Assembly: GCA_030674185.1 (NCBI GenBank)
Contig: JAPXFY010000016.1
Span: 40,077,466-40,141,465 of the forward strand
Direction of reading: 5' to 3'
DNA: 64,000 nucleotides
Origin: Monoplex corrugatus
Lineage: Eukaryota > Mollusca > Gastropoda > Littorinimorpha > Ranellidae
Of this stretch, positions 63,330 to 64,000 are shown piece by piece. The translations under genes were made by a program, and so were the position numbers. How positions within the stretch are numbered: the stretch's first letter is position 1; each line of letters starts with the position of its first letter. The notes below the pieces were generated by a model that had not been told where the DNA came from, searched no databases, and worked only from the letters and a program-made list of their open reading frames with translations.

Positions 63330-64000
63330 TTTTGTTGGGAGGGGGTGTAATTTTGAAGTTTCCAGTTTTCCTGGATGCAACTATGTGTATGCACATTGTT
63401 TTGCCTTCACTGTGCAGGTAGTATGTTGCTGCACTGTCTTCGCTGAGCATTCGTGCTGGGTGTTTTGATATTTCCATAAGCCACCAGACACAGACTTGTC
63501 TGATTGGATCTTTAACATACGTATCTGTTGTTCTGCATGCGAATATACATTTAAAAGGGGATAGGTATCAACGCTCTGCACACATGTTGATTTGGGATAT
63601 CAAAAAAATCTCTACCCTTACCCACCGGGCAGGAGATGTTCCAGCATGTTCATGTTTGTATTCTCTTTTCATTTGTTAGTAGGTTCAAAGTAATTGTGAT
63701 GGAAAGAATGGAAGAAAGGTGCACATGATGAAATTCCATGATCAGAACGTTGGCTTGGACAGATTGTTTGATTTGTCAGCTGAAGCTGGTGTGTTGTTGA
63801 TGGTTAGCTTTTGTAGAAAATGTGAGAAAGAGGGGAATCTTTTATATTGGCTTTGGTCGGTTGGTTATTTATTTGGTTGATCAGATTCATGCTGCAATTA
63901 TTTTAATCTGAGTATTGATGACTGTGGAGCTGTGTGAATGCCTTGAAAATTATTAAAGATGTTTAGATATCATACAGCTTGGTTCTTATTCTGTTGGTGT
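63330..64000. other. non-coding stretch at window end
   Basis: AT-rich sequence. ATTAAA at about 63950 (TTATTAAAGATG) could be a poly(A) signal of a long NCLN 3' UTR, but nothing in the sequence proves transcription here. Confidence 0.3.

Overview
The window is eukaryotic (metazoan) genomic DNA. It is AT-rich, with spliced exons, long introns, many (CA/GT)n and (CT/GA)n microsatellites, very long minisatellites and decayed transposons of animal type (CR1/Jockey-type LINE, a second LINE clade, Penelope, DIRS, piggyBac, pogo/Tigger-like, tRNA-derived SINEs). A lophotrochozoan, most likely a mollusc and perhaps a gastropod, fits best. That assignment is inference from the repeat types and the protein divergence, not proof.

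The one clearly identifiable host gene is nicalin (NCLN), plus strand, 35489-58353. Thirteen coding exons with consistent phases give 1683 nt including the stop, 560 residues. This is almost the length of vertebrate nicalin as I recall it (about 563). Nicalin is an ER membrane glycoprotein with an M28-aminopeptidase-like lumenal domain that partners NOMO and TMEM147. Intron 12 (48711-58284, 9574 bp) separates the transmembrane exon from the last exon. It holds a nested transposon block: a decayed piggyBac transposase, a foldback MITE and a structurally complete DIRS1-type tyrosine-recombinase retrotransposon (50281-55947) with inverted terminal repeats and an internal complementary region.

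Layout. 1-3.6 kb: an internally deleted LINE (minus strand) and SINEs. 3.6-9.4 kb: three candidate exons of an unrecognised plus-strand gene among minisatellites (46-bp, ~30-bp, 60-bp and AT-rich units) and a piggyBac-like relic. 9.4-26 kb: mainly degenerate tandem repeats, a G-rich 39-bp array (11.58-13.69 kb), SINEs, a foldback element, a Penelope fragment and microsatellites. 26.8-31.1 kb: a 37-bp minisatellite of about 100 units. 31.4-34.9 kb: a broken LINE (PHD finger, endonuclease, reverse transcriptase). 35.1-58.4 kb: NCLN with its intronic insertions. 58.4-64 kb: NCLN 3' UTR and/or intergenic DNA with SINE, hairpin repeat and microsatellites.

I found no convincing undescribed multi-gene system. 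The observations most worth checking are the DIRS copy, whose termini are nearly identical while its ORFs are broken (suggesting mobilisation in trans); a LINE that fused its endonuclease to its own 3' end through a short microhomology; a TTAA element that cut a tandem array at a reconstructable empty site; a family of dispersed hairpin repeats; and minisatellites whose every unit carries a splice-site-like or G-quadruplex-like motif.
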